Shown: positions 49,801 through 63,110 of the stretch, in pieces
Layout of the letters: every line of letters begins with the position of its first letter
Position numbering within the stretch: position 1 is the first letter of the stretch
Assembly (NCBI GenBank): GCA_037013685.1
Contig: CM072887.1
Span: 42,645,154 to 42,709,153 of the forward strand
DNA: 64,000 bases
Direction: 5' to 3'
Source: Acridotheres tristis
Lineage: Eukaryota; Chordata; Aves; Passeriformes; Sturnidae
The notes under the pieces: model-generated
What the model was told of the DNA's origin: nothing
The model's database searches: none
Seen by the model: the letters and a program-made list of their open reading frames with translations, nothing else
Position numbers and translations under genes: made by a program

Positions 49801-52800
49801 CAGAACCTCAGGTAATTAGAGGAGGGAACAGAGGCCACGTGGAGAAAAAGGATGTTAAACAGTGTGCAGGTGTCTAGCTAGTATTCCCCTTCCTCACAAA
49901 GAATGAAGCAAAGACCATAGAATAAGTTCAGCCTTCTTTGGACAATTCTACTTCTTCCACTCACTAGCCATGGCAGTAGCCCTTTACAGACTTCACCATA
50001 CGAAGAGATGCCCAAATCTTTCCTACTCTAGCAAAAAGCAGTGATTTTACACTCTCTAAATTTTCTTTTCTGAATTAATATGAAAAATATACTGGTAAAA
50101 CTGGAAAAAAATGAACATTCAGGACTAAAGCCAGCTGAAGAAAAGAATTTGTTCTGATACATCCCAAGTATAAAAACCATTAATTTGTGCCAGGTGCTTC
50201 TTCTTTGAACATTTGTGGAAAGTTGCCCTTTGGAATGGACAAATATAGCAGCCCAAGAAGCTACCAGGTTCATTTAGACAGAAGGTGTGCATCTTCTGTT
50301 CCTCATCATGCACACAAGAGTGCTTGAAAGCCCTCACAAGAGATTTCACAGCAGCCTGTGCTTCACCAGGCAGGAGCTGGACATGGTGCCTGAAAGCACT
50401 GCCACAGACCTGGGAGCTGAAAATGTTGCTGATCTTGTGACTTTCTTGGTCACAACTGCCTTAACTTTGTCAACTCTGCCTTAAGAGGCTTTGTCATAGC
50501 TTTTTGCTTCTGAATCATTCACAAATCTGACAGTCCCTTGTGAGGATTCAAGTACATTAAATCCTAGTCCTGAAGCCTGGTTGCCTGAAGGATCTGTAGC
50601 CTTTGGGGACCAATGAAGTACAAGCTGTATGAACAAAGGTTAAAGTCACTTTTTAAAGCTGTTGTTTTGCCATGAAAAATAGATAAAGCCACCGGAGCTG
50701 TCAAAAATGTATTTTGGAAATATGTTATCAGTGCTAAGTTGCTCCTTCTGGAATTAATGCTACTCACTCTGGAGGATTTTTCAGAAGCATGTTCCTGTGG
50801 CTTGTAATGTTTGATGCTTTTAAAATGGCTCCTGGGAAACCTCTTTCCTTGGAGATGCAAGGAGAACCTGAGAGAGTTGGGACAACTCGAATTAGGACAG
50901 TTGCACTGTTTCAAGGAGTATGACTGGAACACAGCTCAGCTGTATACAATGTTATTTCTTTTAAACTGATATGTGTTTCTTGCTCAGTAGAATTTACAAT
51001 TTATCATTTATCATATGATAAGCATGAGCTTTTTGAGAAAGCTCAAACCATGCTTTCTAATTTGAATGGCGGAGAGATGGATTTACAGACTGAAATCCAA
51101 GCCCCATTGAAATCTTGGGAATTTTCGTTGACTTCAGAAGAGGTGAGGTTTAGTATGTGGCTGGAAGAAGAGGTCGTCCTAAACATTTGCAAGTAATGTG
51201 CTCTGAATATGCCTGAGATGCATCCAGATGGACACTGAGCATCCAGTCAGCAGCATCCAGATGCCCATTGAGAATTTATGGAGCACGAGGCAATCTCCAG
51301 GGCCGAGGGAAAGACTGATGGTTCTGCTGCAGGCTCCCTCTGATCTTGGGTACAACATCGGTTTTTCTGTAGCACTGGGCTTTAAGGAGAAAAGAAGCCT
51401 CTCTTTTGCAAGATTTCTTGTTCCAGGTCAGTCTTAAGGAGAGCTTTCTCTGTCACTTTGGTGTCAGTCTTCACAACCTCCTCTCCCACCTTTAAGTTAC
51501 TGCCACAGAGCTGGTCAGGGCTGCAGCTGCTGTGCAACTCTGCTGCCCCTGGCACTCACGTCGAAGCTGTGCCATTGCCCTTTGCTAACTCTTGGATACA
51601 GCTGTCTGCTTGCTCCCCTGGCAGGAAGATCCTGTTAGTAACTAGCTATGTCACAGTTTGGCTGAATTTTCAAAAAAGAGCATTTTTCAAGATGTCTTTC
51701 ATTGAAGTTGTTTTCACGGTAGGTTGGAACATTTCATTCAATGACATAAAAGCTGTGTTCTAAACAAGACAAGTAGTTTTTGAAGATTTTAACAATACTG
51801 TGTACTTTGTCCTCTGCCTAGTCTCCTTGTACTTTACACTTAAAATAAGCTTCTCCAAATGTATCTTCAATAAATAAATAAACACCCAGACTTGGTTTCT
51901 ACTTTCTTCTCTCACAAAGTGTAAGTTTCTGGGGAGTTGGATAAACCAGTGAGAAACTGAAATAACAGCAGGATGGAAACAGATTTAGTTTAAACTCCAG
52001 GAGCTGCTGTATCTGATGGAAGCTGAATGCTAAGTGAATCATCGTGACTCAGTAAATAAGATAATGGTCTCCCCCTCTGGGATTTCTATTCCTGCCTGAG
52101 GAAACAGAAGCCTTGCTAAGCCTGCAGACAAGTGAAACCCAGCCTGATCAAGCCTGCCTTGCAAGAGGGCAGAACATTCACCTTTTCACCTGCTGCTATG
52201 TACAGTAAATCTGTCCTGATCTAACACCATCCAAGTTTAATCTGGATGGGTCAAGCATATACTGCACAACCACCCCACATACAACAATCTTTGTCTTCAT
52301 ATATATGAGGAGTCTGAAACCCCTGTTCCTGAAGTAGCCAGAACACCATGTGTCATGAAAATGATTATAGGGATCCTGTGGTCTTGGGGTTTCCTTAGAG
52401 CAAACAATTTTAGTTCGAAGCAGATCTTCTGCTGCCCTACTGTCTCATTTTCTAGACAGTAGATCTCCCTGGTGAAGACTGCAGAAAACAGCAACCTGCT
52501 TCTGTACATATTTATGTTGTACTTTTTAAAGTGTGTCGAATCACAGGTTTGGAAGAGAAGCAGAAATTTGAGTAGGTGAGATGTGGGCTGGCATAAGAGA
52601 CTGAGAGACAGAGCTCTTGCAATGGGGAGAAACTAAAAATCCATTTGGTCAGCCAGAGCTGCAAAAAGACAGCTCACAGCATGCCCAGTGGGGCAGAGAA
52701 AAGAGCAGAGGATGTTCACCAGGAGCAGTGGTGACAAGCCAGCGTGGACCAGTAACAGTGATTGAGTCACCTCAGAAGGCTGGGACTACTCCAGAATGGA

Positions 52801-55800
52801 CCCACTTTTTGTGGTGCTGCACCTTATGTGTGTTCCTGTTATATTTGTGCATCCATCTTCATTTGCCCTACAAAAGGAGGGATATGTCAATCCTTTATGT
52901 CTAAGAAGTGTTCCCTATCCCTTGCTTTCCTTGGGTGGTCAGATACACAGGTAAAGCAGCAGCTGTGGAAGGTGAGAAGCCTACCATCAAGTGGGCTTGA
53001 AACTCATGTCCAGCGGTGGTGGTGGTGTTTATTTTCTTGTTTATATTTGGTAAAATCTTGCTTGCTGGTCTCTGCCCTCTGGATGTCGCTGTTGTGCTCA
53101 TTTAGATTCCACTTCTTCACAAGCCTGGCTTATCTATCCCTCAATATCCGACTAAGCTTCTAAGAAGTTAGTTTCCTTTCTTCATTGGTCTATCAGGATA
53201 TCTTATCTGGAAAATGGGAAAAGTATTTGTGTGGATCATATTGTGCAAATCATTTGAAAGGGTGATTGCCCTCAGCAGATTAGCTCAAAGGCACCAAAGG
53301 CAAGCACAGCACCATCTGCTCCAGCCAAAACTTCCTTGGGTTGTCAGTCATCTTGTAAATGTTTCCCCAAGATTCCTGCTCTGGGTCTTCTCTGAGCAGC
53401 TCCTTGCTCCTTCCAGACAAAGAGATGTTTTTATGAGAGAAATCAGGTTGCAATATCTCTCTGTGGCTTCAATTTTACTTTATTTTTGGCCCCGTCCCAG
53501 AAGTGTCCAAGTTGTACAGCTACAGAATTGTGTGCAGTGCCAAAATCCTGCACTACAGTGGGCAGTATAAATCTCACCTTGATGCAAGTCTCTAAGAACA
53601 GACAGGGAAAATGTCAAAATCCTGCTCCTCCAAGAGACTTAAGCTTACTGCAGCAGAGCACATTTGCTTTTGTGCTGAATAAACCAAGCCCCAAGGACAG
53701 GTGTGATGCTGCACCTGGGGACTCAAATATCAGGCAAAATGGAAGACAGTTTGATGGGACAGTGACCAACACAGAGGGAGATTAAGTGTCTAGAAAACTA
53801 GACTGCAGGGGAGCAGAAAATACTTTTCAAATCTGTGATTAAAAGTCAAGACCTGTCAGGGCAGGGGCTTAATTCAATTTCTTTTTTCTTTCTTTCTCTT
53901 TATAGAGCACTTCATAACTGAAATCTTTCCCTGGCCAGATTTTCTGCACTGCTGGAGGAGACTGTTTGTAGGAGCCTTTAGTTTGAGTTTGATTACTACT
54001 TTTCTATTTGTCATTTGCCATCTTATCCACAGACACCTTTGGTTTCTTTGAGATTTTTCGTATTGATCCACATCTTCTCTTTCCCACTCTTCCTGCTAAA
54101 CCCTTCAGGACTTATGTTCATAGGAATAAGCATTCTCTGGTCTTCATATGTACAAATGGGCATTTTGGAGTGATGAAGCAGGACAGTGAAAACCTTTAGG
54201 AAGTAGAAGGTTCTCGCAGAATGTGCACATTCTCACAGCTTCTTTTTGTTGTTACTTATAAGTATGTGAAGTGCAGTGATATGAAAGGAATCTCTGATCA
54301 AATGCTCTAAAGTCTACTTTGTAGGAAAGCTGGCTCGTTCCCTAGGCAGACACTTTGCATGGCAGCCTTCAAGGGATGTGCCTTCATCCTGAGGGGAATC
54401 ATGCCAAAGAATGATCCTCCTGCCAGGGCATTGCTTGGTGCCTCCATGGGAGCTAAGGGACAGTTGTCATGATGCCACGTAACTGGAAGCAGTAGCTGTT
54501 TTCCCCATGTTTTCTACCTGGCCTTGTCCTAGCTTTGGGTCTCCTTTCACAGCAGAATCCAGTCACTTTTCAGTTCTGGTGGGAGCAGCCTCAGAGATGG
54601 ATGGGGGCAGCTGCTTATGGCAGCTGGGTAAATGTTGCCTTGCAAGGAGAAAAAAGAAAGAGTTTCAGCCATAGTCAGGCTCAAAGGATATTGTTCCACA
54701 GAAACATTTGCTCTCAGGCTCTGTACTATATCATGTTGGTTTTTACTTTTGAGTTCTTGGAAGAAGCACTCTGTGAAGTGTTGCTTGACTTGCCAGTGTA
54801 GAGCTGCTGCCTACCCATGGACACAGCCTCAGCTGTGGCAGTGTGGAAGAAAAGTCCTGTCCCCAGACAGACCCTGCTGGTCCCTCCTGGTGTAGTCTTT
54901 ACATCTGACTCTTAAAAATGCACTGCTGGAATTCAAGGTACTGTACTAATATGGGAGAAAACATATCTGGGAAGTATGACTGATATTAAAACAAGGCCAT
55001 ATAAAGGTTATTATAATTTACAGTAGATACCAATGAATAAATCCATTGTGTCTAATGTTGTTCCGGATGCAGAGATGTTTACCACTGCAAGTAGTCCATG
55101 TTAGGTGAGGTTTGTTTGCTCTCTTTTGATTATTTGATATGCTGGCAATTACCTCAGATTTGTACTATTTCTGTTGCTTGTACAAAGTAACATTTAATTG
55201 TTCTCTAGTGTATTGCTGCGTTGTCTTTTTATTTTACTTTAAACTTTTGTATTCCTCTGAGCTTATATCTCCAGTTTCTTATGTTCTGTCACACTGTCCT
55301 TGACCTGCCCCTCTCTTTCAGTATATCTGAAACATTTCAATTTTACATTCTCCAAACCCTCACTGCTAGGCTCAAAGGAAGTATGAGCCAATTAGCCCTT
55401 CCCAACAGCTAACTACCTGATCAATAAATGTGTGACATTGTCTTGGAGCCCTGTTTTTTCCATTCAGGTCCTTTAATGTTGAGATCAAGAGGTCTCAGGT
55501 TTTTGTGTGTTGTTTTGCATCCTCCTCCTGCTTTTGTTTTCTTGCTTGACTCAATGTCAGCCTGACATGCACTTCTTTTCTGTCTGCTCAGAGGCAAATT
55601 TAAAGATTATTTAAAGGCTCAAAATAAGACAGGCAACAGAACAAGAACATATTGCAAATAAAGGTCATAGATGTAATTTTCCTCATTTGCAAATACATAT
55701 TCATTTTATGCAGGGGAGAAGATTTTTCAGTTTCTGTGGCTGCACCGAGAAATAATGATGGGCTACATGTAATGGTTCTGTGACCATTTTTTACTTTGTA

Positions 55801-58130
55801 TCCGAGTGGATTCTCATTAAATGTTTTCTGAGCCCTAAAACTTCTCTTTTCTTTGTTCAGCCTCTATCGTAGGTATTATTATAGAATTAGAAACCCTATA
55901 AAGGTCAAAAATTCTATTTTTCAAATGACTAGCTGGTGCTGATACAATTATTAATTACACTGTATGATATTCTGGTCATTAGCTGCAATGATCAATGATT
56001 TCCTCAGAGACAGTTGCTCTATTAAAAATACATCAGTAATAAATGACCTTCTCCAAAGTTCCTGCTGTAGGAGGTACCTAGCAGCTCTGAGAAGAACCAT
56101 TTAATTAACAAATGGGAGCTGTCACATTTGAAGCTTGAGAAGAGGACTTTGACTTCATGTGAATACCAGGACTGGTGATGAGCTGCTGCTGCTGAATTTG
56201 AGAGTGTACCTTGAGCCCTGTGCTCTGCTCCAGGACCAGCTCCTGCTCACAAGGACATCCTTCATGACAAGGACCATTTGCCATTCTCCATCTCTGTGGA
56301 TGTTCTCTCTGGAGTCCAAGTATGATTCAAGCACTAAATGCACATCCTATAGTCAGGTGGTCAATGTGCAAGATGTGTGAAGATGACCATCCTGAAAAGG
56401 GATGCCCCCAAAAAAGGCTGCAGTCTTCATCTCCCTCTCCAAAAATAATGATGTGATGCCAGGGTTTTGACTAGCATGAAACACCACTGCCTGCAGCATC
56501 ATTCAGCACTTTCCTTCCCTCCTCTCTGACCAATTACTTATTTTTGACAGACTCAGCCCACTAAAGGAAGAAAAGAGGAAGCTCTGTGACTGGATGATAC
56601 ATAGATTAGAAACTGTTGACAACTCTGGCATTCTTTGCTCTGAGAGGTGGATAATTGTACAAATATTTCCAAAGTTGCATTATATTTTTTTTTTAAATAA
56701 GAGGCATTATTTTTGGAAGATGTTTGGTGATTGCATGAAAGGCCCCAAAAGGGAAAACTGTGAAAAAGTTGGGATAAACACACTTCCAGTGCAGATATTT
56801 TCAAAATACTTCTATCCTCTGTGAGCAGCATGAGATACCTTCTCACTCCTGGAACTTCAATACAATGGAAATTTAACATCTTTTAAATTATTTATTGCAT
56901 AAGAGAAATCACAAGTAAAAAAATATAAATATTTTGATCTGTTTGTACATATATGGAGAGAAGGACAGAGCAGATGTTAATTTAACTTTGAGATATTGAA
57001 TGGTTTCTTAATGCTAATTTAACAATGAGAGATGTGGTTCATTCTTACAATAAACACCTTAGACCTGTATTTATTTCCTAGCGATCTGCAGTGAGACTGA
57101 ACCTTGCATTTCAAGACTTTTCTAGAGGCATGACTGGCCTCCTGATCTAACTTTCTAAGTAATAGTTGATTTGTCCCAAATGGATGAATATGGACAAGGT
57201 GTGCAGATTTTTTGGCAGAACACTCACCTCTGTGGCATTGCAGAGCCCATGATGGGTAGGAAAAGAGTAGATTGTGCATTAAAATCCTGAGATATATTGT
57301 GTACTGGAAGTAAAGGGAAGACTTTGAACTAAAATAATTATGTTTAAGGAGCAAGATACAAGAGCTCCTAGATGAATAATAAGTTTCTCATTTATATGCT
57401 CACCCACTAAAATGCAATCAGCAATAAAAAGCTCTTCCTTTAAAAGACACTCCAGTACAGTTGTTGCAACATAAAAATCTGTTCACTCATTCCAACACTT
57501 ACTAAAGAAGCAATTAGTTATGGTTAAAACTGAATAAAACAAATCTTCACAGATGAGAGTTTGTTTATTTATTGCTACCTCCTTCATAATTAATGGAGTT
57601 TCTTTTAGTTGAACCAGTGACTCAGTCACCCAGAAGAGCAAAAGCCATCATTCCTGCTGTGTTCTTAGCCTCTGGAAAGCACAAAGCTGAGAGGAGAAAA
57701 CACATGCTGGCTAATGCTGATGCCAGTAGATGAGAATGCTTAAACATATGAATATTTGTGAGCAGAGAAGCCACTGTGAGGAGGAAGGAAAATTTATTTA
57801 AAATGTGAAATGGAAAAAAACAGTGGAAATCAATCAGAATACGTAATCAAAACCAGAGACTTTGTGACCAGGTTCAAATGAGGAAAAAGGAGATATAATT
57901 CCCTTACCCAATTAAGCATCAGGACATACTTGTTCAGCAAACAACTGCTACTGCATTAGGTTTTTTAGAGTCACACCTTTCCCTCACAATGAGATAATGA
58001 TTCATCCATCATGGGTAGAAGAGAAGGATGTTAAATGTAATCTGTTGCTTGTCAATTAATTTGGAGCAGATGATACTTTTGGAAAGGCTAATTTAGACAT
58101 TCATCCTAAGTGTTCCAACCTACAAATATT
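46871..58130. other. intergenic, no recognised gene
   Basis: Eleven kilobases without recognisable exons, RNA genes or clear transposons. Contains the 14-bp palindrome TTATCATATGATAA at 51008-51021 and ordinary short open frames. Confidence 0.55.
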
Positions 58131-58295
58131 AATCATGGAATATTTAGTCTGAAAGGGAATCTGAAGGTCATCTGGTCAAACTGCCTGTTCAAAGAGGCTT
58201 CGTCATTAGAACAAGTTGCTCAGGGTCTTGTCCAGTCAAATTATTATTATTTCCACGGATGGAGATCCCATTTTCCCTATAATGTTTCAGTTTAG
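58131..58295 (-). mobile_element. old CR1 LINE 3'-end fragment
   Basis: The plus strand shows AATCATGGAAT, GAAAGGGAATCTGAAGGTCA, TCTGGTCAAACTGCC, AGTTGCTCAGGGTCTTGTCC and GGATGGAGATCCCA in the CR1 3'-end order (reverse complement). It is more diverged than the copy at 13902-14892. Confidence 0.75.
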
Positions 58296-61200
58296 TGAAC
58301 ACAAAGCTCAGGAGAGTGAGGGAAGAAGTGAACAAACAAAAGAGAGTAAATTAATTGCATATACCAAGATAAGGATAAATTTATGACTGATGTGCTAAAG
58401 AGAGAGGTGATAGAAAGATTTTTTTTTTATTTCCCATAACAGCACAGCAGTCAGAATATGTCTTGGACCAGTAACTGGAACTTGAGATACATGGAAATTG
58501 CTGTCAACCACTTAAACAATAGCTTGAATAAAGAGAGGAACAGACTTTTCTGTGGGTACACTATGGATGAGCACCTGAGGAGTATATTGACTCTTGAGGA
58601 AAATCTTTCGGATAGTACAGACAGTAAAACTGGGGTTGTCTTGGTGTAGGTTCTCCATCATGAGTATTTTCAAATAAAATGCCAATCTGTCAGGAATGTC
58701 TTATGCACAACTAATCTGGCCGTGTACTTGGAGGACAAATACAGTGATTTGCCATTTCAGCTCCATTTTCCCTGAGTTTGTGATGGAAGAATAAGAACTT
58801 TGAATCTCTTCTAAGGTCTTCTTGTGAGCCATGAGTCAAGGGTTAGGAAGCAGTGGACCAGTTCAGCCCTGCAGATGTAAATGTGTAAGATAAATGCTTG
58901 CAAACCAAGCTTTGTGGATATGATATACCTCAGTTAAGTTGACAATTTTAGGAGTAGAGAAAGCTCCATTTATATATTTAGCAACAGCTGGCACACCAAA
59001 AAAAGAATATGTTTTCAAATGATGTTTCCTTAAATAAGATGTACTCAACAATACAAGATAACTTTAGGGCTAGAAAGCTCTGATCATTACATGACCCTTA
59101 TTTTCAAAAACTTTGTGTCTTGGATCGTATTTATAAAGCTAATATTCTTCAATAGTGAAACATCCTGGGACTTCACAGTAGTGACTGAGGGCAAGAACAG
59201 GTAAAGCGATATGGAACATTGTTGTTCAAATCATTGTTCATTGTTGTTCAAATCACTGCACCAAATTCTGCCTTTATAATGAGTTAAAGCCCTTTTTTTT
59301 GTCTCTGTTGAGCACAGCAATGATTATTTGCACTCCTAGTGATGAAGCACCCAGATAACAAAACAGCCCAGTTATCAGTGCCTTTGGCAGTCCCAAGAGA
59401 CAGACTGAATGGCCATGTAGACTGAATATGTGCAGCAATTTCCATGTGGATGCTTCTAGTATAGAAGAGCTGCAGTCTCTTTACCAGAGGATCCAACACA
59501 CAGTATTCTGCAGAAATGAGATTATGGGAGCTCCTAATTGCACTGTGTGTTCCCTGGAGATCTATCCAAATGCTTCAGTCCTTAACAACCATTTTTTCTT
59601 AAAGTGCTGTGATTAAAACAGACCTACTGCAATCATAATATTATGCAAATGTCAGCCATGACTGGAGAAGTGCAAATTATAGTCCAGTCTTACCCCTGAA
59701 GTCAATGAAGCAGGTTCTTGAAAACCATGACATTCAGTGCAGGTGGGAAAGATCCTTTGAACATCTTTAGTGTCCAACTAAGAATGAAAAAGCACTTTAA
59801 TATGAAAGTGAATATGTGTGAAAGCCAAATCTGTATCTTGCACTCAAGAAAAAGATATCTGCACCAAAACCTGCATATTGTTCAGCAATGTTTCTGTCCT
59901 GCACCTTCACTTAGAAATCAAATGTCATCCATAGGTCCAAGTATTCACACAACAGCATAAATCAGATTTACTCAAATTGCCATAAATAACATATGACTTT
60001 GGGGGATCTCTATTTTGAGCTGCAGTGACAAAAATTGAACAAGACCAAGGATTTGCTTTTTAATTATAAAGCAATGTAAGTTGTGCTTTCTGGTTCACCA
60101 GAGTTCAAATGCGTGTAAGTGAAGTTTGTACGGATGGGAATGGTGTTGATGAGTGTATGAATGAATGAAATATGTTACTCTTGACATAAAGTGTATATAT
60201 TCAGGGATAGGATTGAATTCCAAAAATTTTGTATTGGTAAGCTTTGCACTAAATCTCATGTTGCTGTTTTCTATAGAATGGTGAGAAGGTATTATGAAGG
60301 TAAGTCAGAACTGTATGAACTGTTTGCATGGTTTGTTTGTTCATTTTTTAAAAATTTAAATGCTTAGAGTGTTGATATACTGAAATGTCTCTAATTGTTA
60401 AGAAATTAATTCCAACTAGCCAGGCTGGATACTGCAGGACTACACTTCTGTCTTTAACAGAGTTTTGGCCACAGTAACATGATCTTTGGCAAATGACACA
60501 AATATACAGAACATATGATATTTCGTATGTCTAAAAGATAAGAAGCAGGGAACTGCTCATTGTAACAATGTTTATAATATTCATAACTTGTTACGAGAGA
60601 GGGTGTTTTATTATAGAAGTAGACTTGGCAGCGGCACCCTGCAAGAGAGAATGCACTAAACATGCTTCTGTTGGCTTTCCTGGTCTTTGCCACTTCTATT
60701 TACCATAAAAACATTCCTAGAAATAGAGGGTTCCTTGTTTTGTTAGGTCTGATAAATTTCACTCATTTGGTGGGAGGAGGCTGGGAGAGATGAAAGAGGG
60801 GTTTGTATGTATCTTTTGGGAGAATCTTTTTAATAAAATGTGTGTTGGAACTCAAATCACACACTCATATTGCTGTCCCGTCAGCAAATAAAGCACATGG
60901 GGGATTTGTGTTCCTGCTGAGTCTCCCATCTCAAAGGAAAAGGATGGATAGAAGTTTTCCCCATCTTCCATTTTTGCCTATTCATGGCCCCTGAAAATGC
61001 TTTACTGTTGCTATTCCGCCAAGGCATTGTGGTAGCTCAACTGCAGGACTCTTTGTAAGCAGAAAGACAAAAAAATAGTGATTCCTCTCCCAAAGAGCAG
61101 AAACATAAAGGTAGGCAGAGGACAGCAGTCAGATGAGAGGCTAAAACAGAACAGTAAGAAAATGTTGGATGCTGTGACAGCCAGCAATTCCCAGCAGAAC

Positions 61201-62998
61201 TGCACCATAATGGCTGTTAAATTTCTCAGTTGTTGTTGTTAAAGTAGGAAAATAGCAAAGGAAGGCTTTAAAGGTGGCAATCAATTGGCCTTGCTTGTGC
61301 TTTGAATTTGTTCCCTCTAAGGGGAACACAAGGGTCCTAAGAATGTGACTCCTTCCAAATGTTACAAGGGAATGAAGGTATGGGTTGACCCGGAGTGGAA
61401 ATCAGTATTTATTTTGCACTGTTTATCAACGAGTCTGCATGTAAGTAAGGTAGAAATAGTGCTTTCTTTTAGGTTCCTCTTGCAGTCTCCTGGTTTGTTC
61501 TACCCAGAATCTCTCCTCCTGCACCTGGGACAAGTTTTGGATCCAGCTGGAGGGTACTTCATCAACACTAGGCAGTATATTATACCAGCTGTTCTGTAAA
61601 AAGTGTTATGTATGTTTGGGAGACTTATATTTTTCTTCGGAGAGTTAAAGTTTAAAGCAGTTAACCTCAAAGTCTTCCTTTTAAAATTCATATGTTCTGG
61701 AAATTCTTTTCCACTGGCACTTCTAGCAAATGTGGAATGTTTCTACCACACAATTGTTCAACCATTTCTGCAATTTTGCTGTTACCAGTTTCCTAAGGGG
61801 AATTGATTTGTTTATTTATTTCAAAAGAATCCTATTTTTCTAGCATCCCTTACACCTCCAGCAACCTTTAGAATTTCTTATCTACCTTTGCAGTTTTCCC
61901 TCTGCTAGTGACAGTAATCTTATTATAATCTATTCCAACCTGAAGAGAATTCTAATGAAATCCCTTCAGTGTGCCTCAGCACACTAGTTATAAAGGCAGG
62001 GTGACTCACATGCTGAAGTTTATAAGCAGTGTTTGAGGAGGGAGAGAACTGGTAAGGTTATCATGAGAACTATTTCAGTTTCAAACCTGTTGATAAGGAA
62101 TCAAACTCCTGTGGGTTGCTGACTCTTTTATTGCATAATGTGAGATTCTATCCTTGCATTTGTGGAGTACCTTTCACCCAAGAATTTCAAAACTTTACCT
62201 GTGTGTTCAGCCACAGGGAACAGAAAGAAACACAGAAATGAGAGGAGAATATACTGAGAAGGTCTCTGTGACAGACTGAAATAAAGGACCATGATGCAGT
62301 GTTGTGTCAAGCCAGCAACAGTCTTGGGTGTTTTCTTGATCTTACACTGCTGACTAATTAGGCTTAATATGTTCAGTGTGCTTTTAATGAGGTATTAAGT
62401 GCACTGCAGAATATGTTTCAGCTCTTATAACCAGTAGGAATAATCCTGTTAAGGTGATTGGGCCAATTCCCTGGGTGGCATGCATAACGCTGGCAGCAAT
62501 TCCAGTATGCTGAATTGCATTTCCTTCATACACGGGCACGGCCATATTTTTGTAAACCTAACGTGGAACAAAATGAGAAAGACATCACCTAGAAGAAGAT
62601 CCTGCTTTCTTCATATTACTGTATTTTTATAATTGAAATCATAACTACTAAACTATATTAATAAATTAAATCAAGCTTAGCAATGTTCCTAAGGGAAAAA
62701 ACGTTAGCTAATATTCACTAGACATTTATTTAGCCAATTTATTGGCTTATATCCAAGTGTCTTCTAACATTCAGAGTATTAGTAATTTCTTTTGCTGTTT
62801 AAATTTGATTAGCTTATGCTATTTAAAATTTCTGTAATAAAATAAAATACCTGTAGCTCAAAGCTCTTGAGCTACAGAAAATACTTCTTGCTTTCTCAAG
62901 TCTCATCAATGCTGAATGAGGTGCATTTGTCCTAACTAATTAAGTGCTTAGGAATCTAAACACATGGATAATATTTTCTAAGAGAGAAATAAAATCAC
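58296..62998. other. intergenic, no recognised gene
   Basis: AT-rich, with a doubled CATTGTTGTTCAAAT unit (59218-59232 and 59239-59253, period 21) and the hairpin at 62851-62877. No exon recognised. Confidence 0.55.
62851..62877. repeat. perfect 11-bp inverted repeat
   Basis: CTGTAGCTCAA (62851-62861) and TTGAGCTACAG (62867-62877) are exact complements around a 5-nt loop. Two AGCT-containing arms make a tight hairpin. No function is assigned. Confidence 0.75.
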
Positions 62999-63011
62999 AT
63001 CTATCTATCTG

Positions 63012-63044
<33 letters not shown>

Positions 63045-63110
63045 ATCTATCTATCTATCTATCTATCTATATCTATCGATCTATCTATCTATCTGTCTAT
63101 CTAATCTATC
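62999..63110. repeat. (CTAT)n microsatellite
   Basis: About 110 bp of CTAT repeats with interruptions (CTGT, ATAT, CGAT). It is the source of the repeating Ser-Ile-Tyr-Leu open frame at 62944-63141, which is not a gene. Confidence 0.95.
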
